From assembly GCA_964490705.1 (NCBI GenBank), contig CAZBCG010000002.1, forward strand, positions 1 to 64,000: a stretch of 64,000 nt of DNA. Direction: 5' to 3'. How positions within the stretch are numbered: position 1 is the stretch's first letter; each line of letters starts with the position of its first letter. Both the position numbers and the translations under genes were made by a program. Positions 17,164-25,995 of the stretch are shown here, one piece after another. The notes under the pieces were generated by a model. That model had not been told where the DNA came from. It saw nothing but the letters and a program-made list of their open reading frames with translations, and searched no databases. The DNA comes from Fodinibius sp964490705 (GTDB taxonomy: Bacteria > Bacteroidota > Rhodothermia > Balneolales > Balneolaceae).

Positions 17164-18608
17164 TCCATTCTTATTTTAATTGTTTTCTGAGTTTCTCCGG
17201 GAATTGAAATACAGGGTCGATTATGATCGCTTATGTCAATAGAGTTCCCGTTTACCGTAGCTCCGGTGATTGTAGTCTCTGAGTCGTTAATCGGCAGGGG
17301 ACAAAGCGGCTCACTGTCGCTGTTTGAATCAAAATTAAAATACAGCATGACAGGTTTTTCTTTAACCCAAAGGTTTAAATAAAGATAGTTCAGCAGAGCC
17401 AATTCCATGGCATGGTACGAGGTCTTGGTACGAACAGCTTTGTCGCCGCGATCGATTGCACCGTCCAGCGTGGCTGAGAGCACTGTGCCCACGAATTTTT
17501 GATCTACAAAAACATCATTCCAGAACAAAGATCCGTTCTTAAAGTGATCCAGGCTCTCCGTGTTATCACCATAGTGATACATGGCGGGTTCCAGCATATT
17601 TCCATACGCCTGAATCCACCAGTTCGTGGTCGGGGGATAATCATCGGGATTCGTTAGCCCCATCTTGTGCAGCCATGCACCATTTGATTGAAAAGCGTGT
17701 TGATGTAGCCGGTTGTACAGAGTTACGGCTTTCTGCTTGTAATTGGAGTCACCGGTGATGCCAAAAAGCCTCAGCCACATCCAGGCAACTTCAACATTGT
17801 GACCGATGTCAATTTGTTCCTCGTTCCGATTTTTAGAAGTAGGTTCCCAATCCTGATCAAATTTTTCCCTGATCCAACCGGTTTCTTGATCCTGCATGTG
17901 ATCACTGACTATCTCCATCAACTTTTTAGTTTCGTCGAGGTATTCCTGATTTTTGGTAGCGGCATAAAGATAGAGCAAGTACCCCGATACCGGAGCGACC
18001 TGCGGGGTAAACACTTTTGCGGAATTTGTAACTTCCCACTCTCGATTCAGCCTTCGATAATACCCGCCGTTTTGATCATCCCACGCATGTTCATCCAGCA
18101 AGCTGCGGGTCTTTTGGATGTAGTTCATAGCCTGCCTGTCATGCGTGATCATGTAGTACAAAGTGAGACCGGTAATGGCATAAATATTCATAAAAAGATC
18201 CTTCTCAGTATCAACCACTTTGCCGGAAGGATTGATTGCATAATACCACCCGCCGTGTTGATGGTCCCATCCATGTTCTATCAGATAGTCGAATAATTGA
18301 TCGGCATTATCGAGGTATTTTTGATCACCGCTAAGCATATATGCAGTCGAAAAGCTGAACAGGTGCCGGCTGAGCATGCCCGGGTATTTCAAATTATCAT
18401 TGTACGGTTCCCACTCCCGGTCCATGTAGGCATAAAACTGTCCGTCTGTCGAGTCGATGCCATGCCCAATCCAGGCAGGCATGATGGTATTGAGTCCCTG
18501 ATTTTTCCAGGTTTCACCATCGAGTAAATCATCTTGTTGGCCATTTGTAGTAAATGGCAAGAGACCCAGAAAGACTAGAAAAATAATTTTTCTATGTAGA
18601 TTCTTCAC
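17160..18608 (-). CDS. Exported AGE family epimerase/isomerase
   Basis: The 482-residue protein has an N-terminal signal peptide (MKNLHRKIIFLVFLGLLPF, cleavage near TNGQ) followed by an alpha/alpha-barrel of the N-acylglucosamine 2-epimerase family. Repeated W-x-x-x-G-G-W/Y signatures are visible (GWDHQHGGWYYAI, AWDDQNGGYYRRLN), along with the RHLFSFSTAYML and GHNVEVAWMW segments that carry barrel residues. Family members interconvert sugars such as mannose/fructose, cellobiose or N-acetylglucosamine epimers; export to the periplasm or surface points to use on oligosaccharides released outside the cytoplasm. The last ~60 residues form a small beta-rich tail. It lies 17 bases after the lipoprotein gene and overlaps the downstream domain gene. 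Confidence 0.9.
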   Translation of the reverse strand: MKNLHRKIIFLVFLGLLPFTTNGQQDDLLDGETWKNQGLNTIMPAWIGHGIDSTDGQFYAYMDREWEPYNDNLKYPGMLSRHLFSFSTAYMLSGDQKYLDNADQLFDYLIEHGWDHQHGGWYYAINPSGKVVDTEKDLFMNIYAITGLTLYYMITHDRQAMNYIQKTRSLLDEHAWDDQNGGYYRRLNREWEVTNSAKVFTPQVAPVSGYLLYLYAATKNQEYLDETKKLMEIVSDHMQDQETGWIREKFDQDWEPTSKNRNEEQIDIGHNVEVAWMWLRLFGITGDSNYKQKAVTLYNRLHQHAFQSNGAWLHKMGLTNPDDYPPTTNWWIQAYGNMLEPAMYHYGDNTESLDHFKNGSLFWNDVFVDQKFVGTVLSATLDGAIDRGDKAVRTKTSYHAMELALLNYLYLNLWVKEKPVMLYFNFDSNSDSEPLCPLPINDSETTITGATVNGNSIDISDHNRPCISIPGETQKTIKIRME

Positions 18609-18625
18609 GTTGTGAAATTTGCAGG

Positions 18626-20284
18626 TTACTTAATTTCTAGTGAATCCAACCAATTTTTGTATGCTTCTGAACCGGCTGATGGCTGTTCACCACTGATTTC
18701 ACCGACGAATGTAGTATCTGAACTGAGCTGAAATGAAACCGGACGTACATGAGAGGCCAGGCTATTAATCGAAACCCAGCGAGGCTGATGTTCAATAAGT
18801 TGTGTTACTTTTTCCTCTGTGATAAAGTGACGAGTCTGGTAATAGGGCTGGGCGTAAGCAGCTGTAAATTCGGATCCGTCACTGTCATCAGAGGACTCAA
18901 TCTTAATCTCAAGTTTGCTTGCAGTATCCACAGTGTCACTACCGATAAAATTATCTCGTGATAATCCGCGAAATACGACGGCATGCCAGCGGTTATCATA
19001 GGAGTACATGTGATCGTTGCCCGCTTCCTCTTCATAACCGCTTTGGTCTTGTTGCGGATTGATGTGCCCGATAAATGTCCACTGGTTATCATCTGCATTC
19101 TTTGGTTTTAGCCAAACTGCATGTTCATTATGATCAAAATCATGACCGTAAATCCAGAGGTCAAAAGATTCTTTCGGTTTTAATTGATCCGTAGCTTCAA
19201 GCATTCGCAAGTAGCCGTAACTGAATCGATCACGGGAAGTACCGTAGAGCGATCCGGCAGGACCAATTTTTCCCCAGTTATTGGGGACAAAGGGATTGAA
19301 AGAAACATCAATATCGGAAGGTGTTCCCATTCCGCCGCTGTTATTCCTAATCACATTCGTTCCCGCATAATTGGGCCAGTACCACCCGATTCCGTCCGGA
19401 TCATCCGCTAGCATGGCATCCACATTGGTATCAATCTGTCGCTTGCTCGGCGTATATCCCAGTTTGATCGTATGAACCTGTCCCAATTGATAGGCTTCGA
19501 CGCCATAGTTTTGAGCAATTTCTTTCGTATAGCGGACAACATCGGTGATGTACCGGTCGGTTGCTTCCTGTCCGTATCCGCGGTTAAAGTATCCTCGATA
19601 AACATCCGAATAGATAAAATCGGGAGCAGCACCCAGTGAATCTGTGCTTTGCATGAACGATTTGATATAGGAGTATTGGCCGGCCATCTTCGGGGAAGCA
19701 TTGTGCGGATGATGGAGAAAAATGCCTACTTCGGCTTCCGGGAACTCGTCTTTAAGAGCTTCGTACATCAGGGAAAAAGCTTCGGGAGCGTATTCTTTGA
19801 ACTGATTAAAGATGGCTTGGTAATCCTCGTTCTGGGGATCCCGGTCGAATGCTCCCAATGGAGCCTCATCGAAGATGGTGATTCGCGCAAAATCGGGATA
19901 GTAGGATTTGTATGTTCTGGCAAGCTGTCGGAACCGTTCGAGCGTGCTCTTCTGTTTTTCAGGATTTTCTACAAATTCTTTGATGGTCACTCCGTCATCG
20001 GGACCAATTTCAATCCATGTTTTTGAAATATCTTTTTCTTTTGTGTGATTGAGAAATCGCTCGAGATCCTCCACCGTGTTGGCTCCCGATTCATAGGGTA
20101 TTATATGATGTCGATCAGCAAAAGCAAGCATTGATTCGTACATCAGGGAATCCTTTTCGATAAGATGATTCGATCCCATCCACATGAAGATATCCGTTTG
20201 GTCATCTGGTGTTTCATTTTGAGCGCATCCGATTAATCCTACGAAAAATGCCAGCAGCAAATATTTAAAACAGTTTTTTAACAT
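18626..20284 (-). CDS. Two-domain lipoprotein, probable carbohydrate-active role, unknown family
   Basis: From ATG 20284 the product (about 552 residues) begins MLKNCFKYLLLAFFVGLIGC, a clean lipoprotein signal; a longer frame to 20320 is disfavoured. The N-terminal ~360 residues contain DIFMWMGSNHLIEKDS, ARITIFDEAPLG and FIYSDVYRGYFNRGYGQEA, a layout that suggests a (beta/alpha)8 barrel like those of glycoside hydrolases, with acidic residues at strand ends, but I cannot name a family. The C-terminal region from about residue 380 is homologous to the stand-alone 193-residue protein two genes downstream. It is first of the three-gene operon and divergent from purB. A sugar-processing role follows only from the neighbouring epimerase. 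Confidence 0.75.
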   Translation of the reverse strand: MLKNCFKYLLLAFFVGLIGCAQNETPDDQTDIFMWMGSNHLIEKDSLMYESMLAFADRHHIIPYESGANTVEDLERFLNHTKEKDISKTWIEIGPDDGVTIKEFVENPEKQKSTLERFRQLARTYKSYYPDFARITIFDEAPLGAFDRDPQNEDYQAIFNQFKEYAPEAFSLMYEALKDEFPEAEVGIFLHHPHNASPKMAGQYSYIKSFMQSTDSLGAAPDFIYSDVYRGYFNRGYGQEATDRYITDVVRYTKEIAQNYGVEAYQLGQVHTIKLGYTPSKRQIDTNVDAMLADDPDGIGWYWPNYAGTNVIRNNSGGMGTPSDIDVSFNPFVPNNWGKIGPAGSLYGTSRDRFSYGYLRMLEATDQLKPKESFDLWIYGHDFDHNEHAVWLKPKNADDNQWTFIGHINPQQDQSGYEEEAGNDHMYSYDNRWHAVVFRGLSRDNFIGSDTVDTASKLEIKIESSDDSDGSEFTAAYAQPYYQTRHFITEEKVTQLIEHQPRWVSINSLASHVRPVSFQLSSDTTFVGEISGEQPSAGSEAYKNWLDSLEIK

Positions 20285-20453
20285 CTGAAAACTATGTAGT
20301 GTTGTTATTTTAATCCCCAAATCGTTCCTGAAAAATAAAAGATCAAAGGATGAATGCCAGCCTGTTTGTCGGTTCTTTTGATTCTTCTTTTTGAAAGAAA
20401 TCCAATATCTTTGGGGCAGTATAAAAATCCCAAATTTAGTGGACTAAAATTTC

Positions 20454-21752
20454 ATGATTGAGCGATATTCCCGCAAAGAGATGGCCGATATCTGGTCGCT
20501 GGAAAACCAATTTCAAGCTTGGCTGGAAGTAGAGCTGGCTGCCTGCAATGCCTGGAGCAAGCTGGGCAAAATCCCCAAAGAAGATGTCGAAAAACTGTAC
20601 GAAAAGGCTTCATTTGATGTCGATCGCATCAAAGAAATTGAAAGGGAAACTCGTCACGATGTCGTGGCGTTTACGCGATCAGTCTCGGAGTCTCTCGGCG
20701 ATGAAAAGAAGTGGGTGCACTATGGACTTACTTCTACCGATGTGGTGGATACGGCCAACGGTTATCGCTTGAAACAGGCGAATGAGATCCTGCGAAAAGA
20801 TATCCAGCATATTATTGACGTGCTGGCTGAGAAGGCAAAGAAGCACAAGTTTACGGTGATGATGGGACGCACTCACGGCGTACATGCCGAGCCGACAACC
20901 TTCGGACTGAAGTGTGCGCTCTGGTATGCCGAGATGAAACGCAATCAGGAGCGTTTTGAAAAGGCCGCGGATGCCGTGGAATTTGGGAAGATGAGCGGCT
21001 CAGTGGGAACGTTCGCGAACATTCCGCCTGAAGTGGAAGCCTCTGTTTGTGAAGAATTAGGATTGAGTCCGGCGCCGATTTCTACGCAGACGCTGCAGCG
21101 CGACCGCCATGCCGACTATATTTCGACATTGGCCCTGATCGGATCCACGATGGAAAAGATGGCCGTGGAAATCCGTCACTTGCAGCGCAGTGAAGTTCGG
21201 GAAGCGGAAGAGTTTTTCCGCGAAGGACAGAAGGGGTCGTCGTCGATGCCACACAAGCGCAATCCCGTCAGCTCGGAAAATATTTCGGGATGCTCGCGCG
21301 TGCTCCGTGGATATATGATGTCTGCTTACGAAAACATCCCGCTGTGGCACGAGCGCGATATTTCGCATTCCTCTGTAGAGCGGATCATTCTGCCCGACGC
21401 GACTATCTTGTTGGATTATATGCTCAATCGTTTTTCAGGCGTTGTCGAAAAGCTGACGATCTATGAGGATAAGATGGAAGAGAATATCTTCAAAACATAT
21501 GGGCTTACATTTTCGCAGCGCGTGCTCCATATGCTGATCGACGAGGGAGGGATGTCCCGCGAAAAAGCCTATGATACCGTCCAGCCGCTGGCCATGAAAT
21601 CCTGGAATGAAAAGAAAATGTTCCGGGATCTGGTAGAAGTGGATGAAACCGTCCAGGAATACCTTTCCGATGAAGATATTGACGAAGCGTTTAATCTCAA
21701 CCACCATACTCGAAATGTCGAGCGTATTTTTGAACGAGTAGGGTTAGAATAA
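20454..21752 (+). CDS. purB: Adenylosuccinate lyase
   Basis: Catalyses two fumarate-releasing steps of purine synthesis (SAICAR to AICAR, adenylosuccinate to AMP). The superfamily signature SSSMPHKRNP is near residues 262-271, with the flexible catalytic loop serine in it; GRTHGVHAEPTTFG near 137-150 supplies the conserved histidine and HYGLTSTDVVDTA the substrate-binding stretch. Length (432) is typical of the short bacterial form. It is a single gene in this window; the upstream 133 bases are shared with the divergent carbohydrate operon. A long imperfect inverted repeat follows it at 21763-21851. Confidence 0.97.
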   Translation: MIERYSRKEMADIWSLENQFQAWLEVELAACNAWSKLGKIPKEDVEKLYEKASFDVDRIKEIERETRHDVVAFTRSVSESLGDEKKWVHYGLTSTDVVDTANGYRLKQANEILRKDIQHIIDVLAEKAKKHKFTVMMGRTHGVHAEPTTFGLKCALWYAEMKRNQERFEKAADAVEFGKMSGSVGTFANIPPEVEASVCEELGLSPAPISTQTLQRDRHADYISTLALIGSTMEKMAVEIRHLQRSEVREAEEFFREGQKGSSSMPHKRNPVSSENISGCSRVLRGYMMSAYENIPLWHERDISHSSVERIILPDATILLDYMLNRFSGVVEKLTIYEDKMEENIFKTYGLTFSQRVLHMLIDEGGMSREKAYDTVQPLAMKSWNEKKMFRDLVEVDETVQEYLSDEDIDEAFNLNHHTRNVERIFERVGLE

Positions 21753-21762
21753 CTAGAAATTC

Positions 21763-21851
21763 TATTTCACAAAGTAACACAGAGAAGGCACTGAGCTTCA
21801 CGAAGAAACACTTTGAGGTTCTTTGTGTTTTTTGCGTAGCTCTGTGAAATA
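21763..21851. repeat. Long imperfect inverted repeat between purB and the LuxE-family gene
   Basis: TATTTCACA at 21763-21771 pairs with TGTGAAATA at 21843-21851, and inside these AACACAGAGAA pairs imperfectly with TTCTTTGTGTT. The whole 89 bases could fold into one long stem. The sequence style (cacaaagtaacacagag / gctctgtgaaat) resembles dispersed intergenic repeats common in Bacteroidota genomes. It lacks a T-run, so terminator action is doubtful. Confidence 0.6.
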
Positions 21852-21867
21852 ACTAAATTGCGTTTCA

Positions 21868-22881
21868 ATGAAGGATTGGTCCTCACTCATTTTTTCGGAT
21901 GATAAATCATTTGAAGAGAAAGCCAGGCAGGTTTTCCAATATCAGTATGAAAATAATCCGGTTTACCAGCGATTTTGTGAAGCGTTAGGCACAAATACAG
22001 AAAATATCTCATGTCATCCTGAACTTGATTCAGGATCTCAAGAAATTCCACTACTCCCCATCAAAGCATTTAAAGATGCAGTGGTAACAACCCAACCTGA
22101 TGGAGAGCCCGAACTTATATTCAAAAGCAGCGGTACTTCCGGCATGGAGCGGAGTGTTCATCACGTTGCGGATAAAAGTCTCTATAATCAGTCAATACTG
22201 AAGGGATTCCAGCAGTTTTATGATCTGGATGATACCGTCATTTGGGCCTATACGCCCGGCTATGCGGAGAATCCGCACTCCTCGTTAATTTATATGATCC
22301 AGCATTTAATCGAGCAGGACAACAGCGGACTCAGTCGATTCTTGCCCTTGGACGAACCGCTGAATTCCAATGCCGTTGCCGAAGTGGAGCGCCAGAAGAA
22401 GCAGCTCATCATTTTTGGAGCTGCTTTTGGATTGCTGGATCTGCTGGAATTAGAGGCAGTTAAATTACCTTCGAAAAGCATTGTCATAGAAACCGGGGGC
22501 ATGAAAACGCATCGCCGGGAGATAACGAAGAAAGAGTTGCATAAACGGCTGGCTTCCGGCTTTGGACTCAATGGCAATCGTATTCACTCAGAATATGGGA
22601 TGGCCGAGCTGCTGAGTCAGGCGTATGCAACCGGCGGCCAGTGGTTTCGCACCCCGCCGTGGATGCAGGTGAGCGTGCACAATTCCGACAATCCGGCAGA
22701 GCAGTTACCGCCTCATGAAGAAGGATTGATCGGTGTAATTGATTTAGCAAATGTTTATAGCTGCTCATTTTTGCTGACGGGAGATAGAGGTGTCATGGAT
22801 GGGGAAGGGCGGTTCAAGGTATTGGGACGATGGAATCCCAAAGATCTGCGCGGCTGTAATTTCTTGATTGAAGAGGATTAG
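21868..22881 (+). CDS. LuxE-family acyl-protein synthetase
   Basis: Adenylate-forming enzyme of the LuxE type, which activates a fatty acid with ATP and holds it as an acyl-protein for a reductase. The ATP-binding motif FKSSGTSGMERS is near residues 90-100 and EYGMAELLSQAY near 245. IPLLPIKAFKD is the conserved N-terminal segment. Codons 49-59 (CHPELDSGSQE) are a dispersed palindromic repeat read in frame, lying just before that conserved segment. The gene is followed after four bases by a LuxC-family reductase. No luciferase (luxAB) is visible, so the pair probably makes fatty aldehyde for a non-luminescent purpose. Confidence 0.85.
   Translation: MKDWSSLIFSDDKSFEEKARQVFQYQYENNPVYQRFCEALGTNTENISCHPELDSGSQEIPLLPIKAFKDAVVTTQPDGEPELIFKSSGTSGMERSVHHVADKSLYNQSILKGFQQFYDLDDTVIWAYTPGYAENPHSSLIYMIQHLIEQDNSGLSRFLPLDEPLNSNAVAEVERQKKQLIIFGAAFGLLDLLELEAVKLPSKSIVIETGGMKTHRREITKKELHKRLASGFGLNGNRIHSEYGMAELLSQAYATGGQWFRTPPWMQVSVHNSDNPAEQLPPHEEGLIGVIDLANVYSCSFLLTGDRGVMDGEGRFKVLGRWNPKDLRGCNFLIEED
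22012..22042 (+). repeat. Dispersed palindromic repeat inside a coding sequence
   Basis: This copy of the ATCCTGAAC-TTG-ATTCAGGAT type palindrome is nearly the same as those in non-coding DNA at 30751-30774 and 51064-51091, but here it is translated in frame as part of the LuxE-family protein. Its inverted arms (TCCTGAA / TTCAGGA) could form a stem of about eight base pairs. Confidence 0.85.
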
Positions 22882-22885
22882 GGAT

Positions 22886-23962
22886 ATGGGAGATATTCAG
22901 CAACGTATTCAGACGCTATTAAAAGCCACTGAAAACTGGCTTAGCGAGGATAATCACCACCTGCAGGATGCCATTGACCGGACGGTGCGTGAGGGCTATT
23001 TTAGCTTCGAGGACATACAATATGCCATTGGCGCAATTAAAGAAGGCATTAGCCGGACGGCCCTGGAACAGTGGGTAGAAGAGGCAGGATTTGCTAACAA
23101 ATCAGATGATCACAGAAAAAATGTGCTGTGTCTGCATGCCGGGAATTTGCCGTTAGTAGGATTTCAAGATGCTTTTGCTACGTTATTGAGCGGCGCACGA
23201 TATACGGGCAAAATTTCGCGTAAAGATCCCTACCTGTTACCAACTTTCCTCAACGAAGTTAAAAAAACTGGTGAATGGTCTGATGTGGATGTGCAGTGGA
23301 CTCACCGGTTAGATGACTTTGAAGATATGCTGCACGATGTTGTTTTGTTTGCAGGATCAGAATCATCGGTGCCGGGGGTCAAAGAGGCGATTCAGAAATA
23401 CAATCTTGCCAACAATGATGTTCGACATCTGATTCGAACGGCTCACTTTTCGATTGCGTATTTAGATCGTAAGGACGAAGAAACCATGCAGAAACTGGCC
23501 GAAGCTATTTTACGATATGGCGGTAAGGGATGTCGTTCGGCGGCTATAGTAGTGTCTCCATTTTCTTTGGATGAGATTAAAGCGGAATTGACCGATCATA
23601 TCAAATCTTTCTGGCTCGAAAATCCCCAGCACCAAACACCCCCGCCAAAATTAAAGCAGCAGTTTGCCTATAACGAGGCTATCGAACGTTCACAACTTTG
23701 GCTGGATTACTTTTTGGTGCAAGAGGGAGGGCTAGAGTTCGATCAGGATTTTGTGTGCTATTGGCAGCAGGGCGATGAATCAACCGTTGCGGATTTGGCG
23801 GATCGCTATAAAGACGAGATCCAAAGTATTTACGTACCGGACAGCAATATTGGAATACCCGGATGGCAGCAGCGAACGGAACGCTTGGCCAACGCACAGC
23901 GGCCGCCAATATCCTGGAAACCGGATGGAATAGACCCTTTGGAGTTATTGCTATCTCGTTGA
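22886..23962 (+). CDS. LuxC-family acyl-CoA/acyl-protein reductase
   Basis: NADPH-dependent fatty acid reductase of the LuxC type, expected to reduce the acyl group delivered by the LuxE-like partner to an aldehyde. The frame opens at TTG 22868 inside the LuxE gene, but ATG 22886 (MGDIQQRIQ), five bases after the LuxE stop and preceded by GAAGAGGATTAGGG, is a better start and gives 358 residues. Conserved aldehyde-dehydrogenase-like segments include LHAGNLPLVGFQDA near residue 89 and YGGKGCRSAAIVV, whose cysteine is the expected nucleophile. The two genes form an operon. Its use in the cell (lipid, wax or pigment precursor) is unknown. Confidence 0.87.
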   Translation: MGDIQQRIQTLLKATENWLSEDNHHLQDAIDRTVREGYFSFEDIQYAIGAIKEGISRTALEQWVEEAGFANKSDDHRKNVLCLHAGNLPLVGFQDAFATLLSGARYTGKISRKDPYLLPTFLNEVKKTGEWSDVDVQWTHRLDDFEDMLHDVVLFAGSESSVPGVKEAIQKYNLANNDVRHLIRTAHFSIAYLDRKDEETMQKLAEAILRYGGKGCRSAAIVVSPFSLDEIKAELTDHIKSFWLENPQHQTPPPKLKQQFAYNEAIERSQLWLDYFLVQEGGLEFDQDFVCYWQQGDESTVADLADRYKDEIQSIYVPDSNIGIPGWQQRTERLANAQRPPISWKPDGIDPLELLLSR

Positions 23963-24082
23963 TATAACCAAAAATAGGATATAAAGCCGGTTTAATTTGA
24001 CTTCGAAATCCTTTTTTTCGAAATTCTATTTCTGTTTACAAAGAACAGGCTAATAATCAAGAGAACATAAAAACTTATCATT

Positions 24083-24517
24083 ATGCTATTCCAATCAAGA
24101 TCAGAGACGATTAGAAAGTACCAATCAATACTTATCATACTTGTGGCTGCATTGCTTATCTCGGGATGTGGAATATTCGGGTCTGGTTCCGACGGTCCAC
24201 CACTGGACGGAGATCTTTCATATGAAGTTGAGGGTGCCGAAGGAGAAAGCGTATATTTATCGCGGACTGCTTACAGAGATGAAGAAGCAAACTTTTCGAC
24301 TATTGGCGGTGTAACATCTCCTACATCCGGCGATCTGGAAGACGGTGACTATGATGGATACGTTTTGCAGGCTTCACCGGTAGGTGGAGGAGAGCCAGAT
24401 ATCACTTTGCGATTAATGAGTAATGACAAAAAACTGGGTGAGACCAGTACGCTCACTGATGATGGAATATTTCTGATAGAAAAAGGAGATATTCCTGATC
24501 TGAGTGATTTGCAATAA
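24083..24517 (+). CDS. Small lipoprotein, unknown function
   Basis: The 144-residue product begins with a basic region and hydrophobic segment ending in the lipobox ALLISGC, with the lipidated cysteine near residue 29. The mature part is small, acidic and glycine rich (GDLEDGDYDGYV) with a beta-rich pattern, perhaps a single immunoglobulin-like or lipocalin-like domain. No motif is recognised. It is a single gene with its own terminator at 24539-24580. Its residues after the cysteine (GIFGSGSDG) do not include a clear surface-export signal of the acidic SDDD type. Confidence 0.75.
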   Translation: MLFQSRSETIRKYQSILIILVAALLISGCGIFGSGSDGPPLDGDLSYEVEGAEGESVYLSRTAYRDEEANFSTIGGVTSPTSGDLEDGDYDGYVLQASPVGGGEPDITLRLMSNDKKLGETSTLTDDGIFLIEKGDIPDLSDLQ

Positions 24518-24538
24518 CCAATTGACAATTTGCTTTAC

Positions 24539-24580
24539 AGGCTGGTCGGTTTTATACCCGGTCAGCCTTTTTGTTTTTTT
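24539..24580 (+). terminator. Rho-independent terminator after the small lipoprotein gene
   Basis: An 11-base-pair stem with two G-T pairs (AGGCTGGTCGG with CCGGTCAGCCT, loop of eight) is followed by a T-run with one G interruption (TTTTTGTTTTTTT). It lies 21 bases after the stop codon. Confidence 0.9.
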
Positions 24581-24891
24581 AAATATGATTTAGCTGTACT
24601 CATTTCTGATGGATGTAATCCCCTCCGATACATTGATACCGATTGCTAGCTTGCACTGTTGCTCTTTCGGGAAAAAAAATAAAGAACAATCGTTGTAGAA
24701 TCCTGGCATAATGGGAATGTTAGGTGTGATGATTTTAATACAAATTATATAGCGAGTCAGCACAGAATGAGATTGAATTACAAATGTGTGACAATTCAGA
24801 ACTTTTTTGACTGATACATAATTTTGTTACATCTATAATGTTCGAATCGACGCTAAGATGTTCGCTACTTCAACACAAAAAATAATTTGCT
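24581..24891. other. Non-coding stretch upstream of the Gfo/Idh/MocA gene
   Basis: About 310 bases, AT-rich, with no convincing open frame or repeat. It probably carries the promoter of the oxidoreductase gene; the distal half is dominated by A/T runs (for example near 24830-24890). I see no riboswitch-like or operator-like symmetry here. Confidence 0.5.
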
Positions 24892-25995
24892 ATGGGTAAA
24901 GACATAAGTCGTAAAGCTTTTATTCGAATGTTGGGAAGTTCAATTGCCGGGGGATCAGTACTTTCGACAATTGGTTTCCCATCGATTATTCTTCCACAAA
25001 CGAACGAAAAGCTTGGTGTAGCTCTTCTTGGCCTTGGAAGTTATGCTGGTGGTCAGCTGGCCCCCGGACTTCAAAAAACGGAGCATTGTGAATTGCGCGG
25101 TATTGTAACAGGAACTCCCTCTAAGATTCCGCGCTGGAAACAGCGCTACGACATCCCCGATGAAAATGTCTATAGTTACAAAACGATGGATGAACTGGCT
25201 AATAACGATGATATTGATGTGGTATATGTAGTTACGCCGCCCGGATTGCACGCCAAATATTCAATTGCGGCGGCCGAGGCCGGCAAGCATGTTTGGTGCG
25301 AAAAACCGATGGCGATGAATGTAGAAGAGTGTCAATCAATCATTGACGCTACCGACCGCAATGGTGTACAGCTGATGATCGGTTATCGTTTGCAGCACGA
25401 GCCCAATACGCAAAAGATTATGGAGTGGGCTGAGCAGGAGCCGTACGGGCCAATACGAGAGCTGAAAACCGGGGCGGGCTACAGTGGATATCATTCTGCC
25501 GACAGCTGGCGGCGCGATGCGGAACTCGGCGGTGGTGCGCTGTATGATATGGGTGTTTATCCCATTAATGCGGCACGATATGCTACGGGGATGGAACCGA
25601 TAGCGGTACGAGGACGTCAGTGGTCGGAGCGCGATATTTATGACGAAGTGGATGAGTTTACGGAATTTGAACTTAGGTTTCCCGGCGGAGTTATTGCCAA
25701 GGGAGAGACAAGCTTTGGCAAATCGACGAATTATCTGCGCGTTGACTGTGCGGATGGCTGGTATAATCTAGAGCCGTTCCAGTCGTACAGCGGTGTGCAG
25801 GGCGAAACCAGTGACGGCAAAACCTTGCCGCCGGCGGGCGGTGACCAGCAGGCCCGACAGATGGATGATGACGCACTGGCGATTATGGAGGGACAGGATC
25901 CACTGGTGCCGGGCTCGGAGGGACTACGAGATATTCGTATTGTGAAGGCTATTGAGAAATCTTCGGAGAAGGGGCGAGCCTGGATCGAGCTGTAG
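24892..25995 (+). CDS. Exported Gfo/Idh/MocA family oxidoreductase
   Basis: NAD(P)-dependent sugar or cyclitol dehydrogenase. The Rossmann motif LGVALLGLGSYAGGQLAP begins near residue 41; the catalytic-region signature EKPMAMNVEEC (family consensus EKP) is near 138, and GGGALYDMGVYPINAARY near 216 carries the conserved D...H/Y region. An N-terminal stretch MGKDISRKAFIRMLGSS resembles a Tat signal peptide, but the usual twin arginines are R-K. Length (367) fits glucose-fructose oxidoreductase-like members. It is a single gene with a 5' leader of over 300 bases. The substrate is not known; export suggests it binds its cofactor before translocation. Confidence 0.88.
   Translation: MGKDISRKAFIRMLGSSIAGGSVLSTIGFPSIILPQTNEKLGVALLGLGSYAGGQLAPGLQKTEHCELRGIVTGTPSKIPRWKQRYDIPDENVYSYKTMDELANNDDIDVVYVVTPPGLHAKYSIAAAEAGKHVWCEKPMAMNVEECQSIIDATDRNGVQLMIGYRLQHEPNTQKIMEWAEQEPYGPIRELKTGAGYSGYHSADSWRRDAELGGGALYDMGVYPINAARYATGMEPIAVRGRQWSERDIYDEVDEFTEFELRFPGGVIAKGETSFGKSTNYLRVDCADGWYNLEPFQSYSGVQGETSDGKTLPPAGGDQQARQMDDDALAIMEGQDPLVPGSEGLRDIRIVKAIEKSSEKGRAWIEL

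Noticed and set aside
21868..23962. Bioluminescence operon
   Set aside because: Only LuxE- and LuxC-like genes are present; luxA, luxB and luxD are absent from the window.
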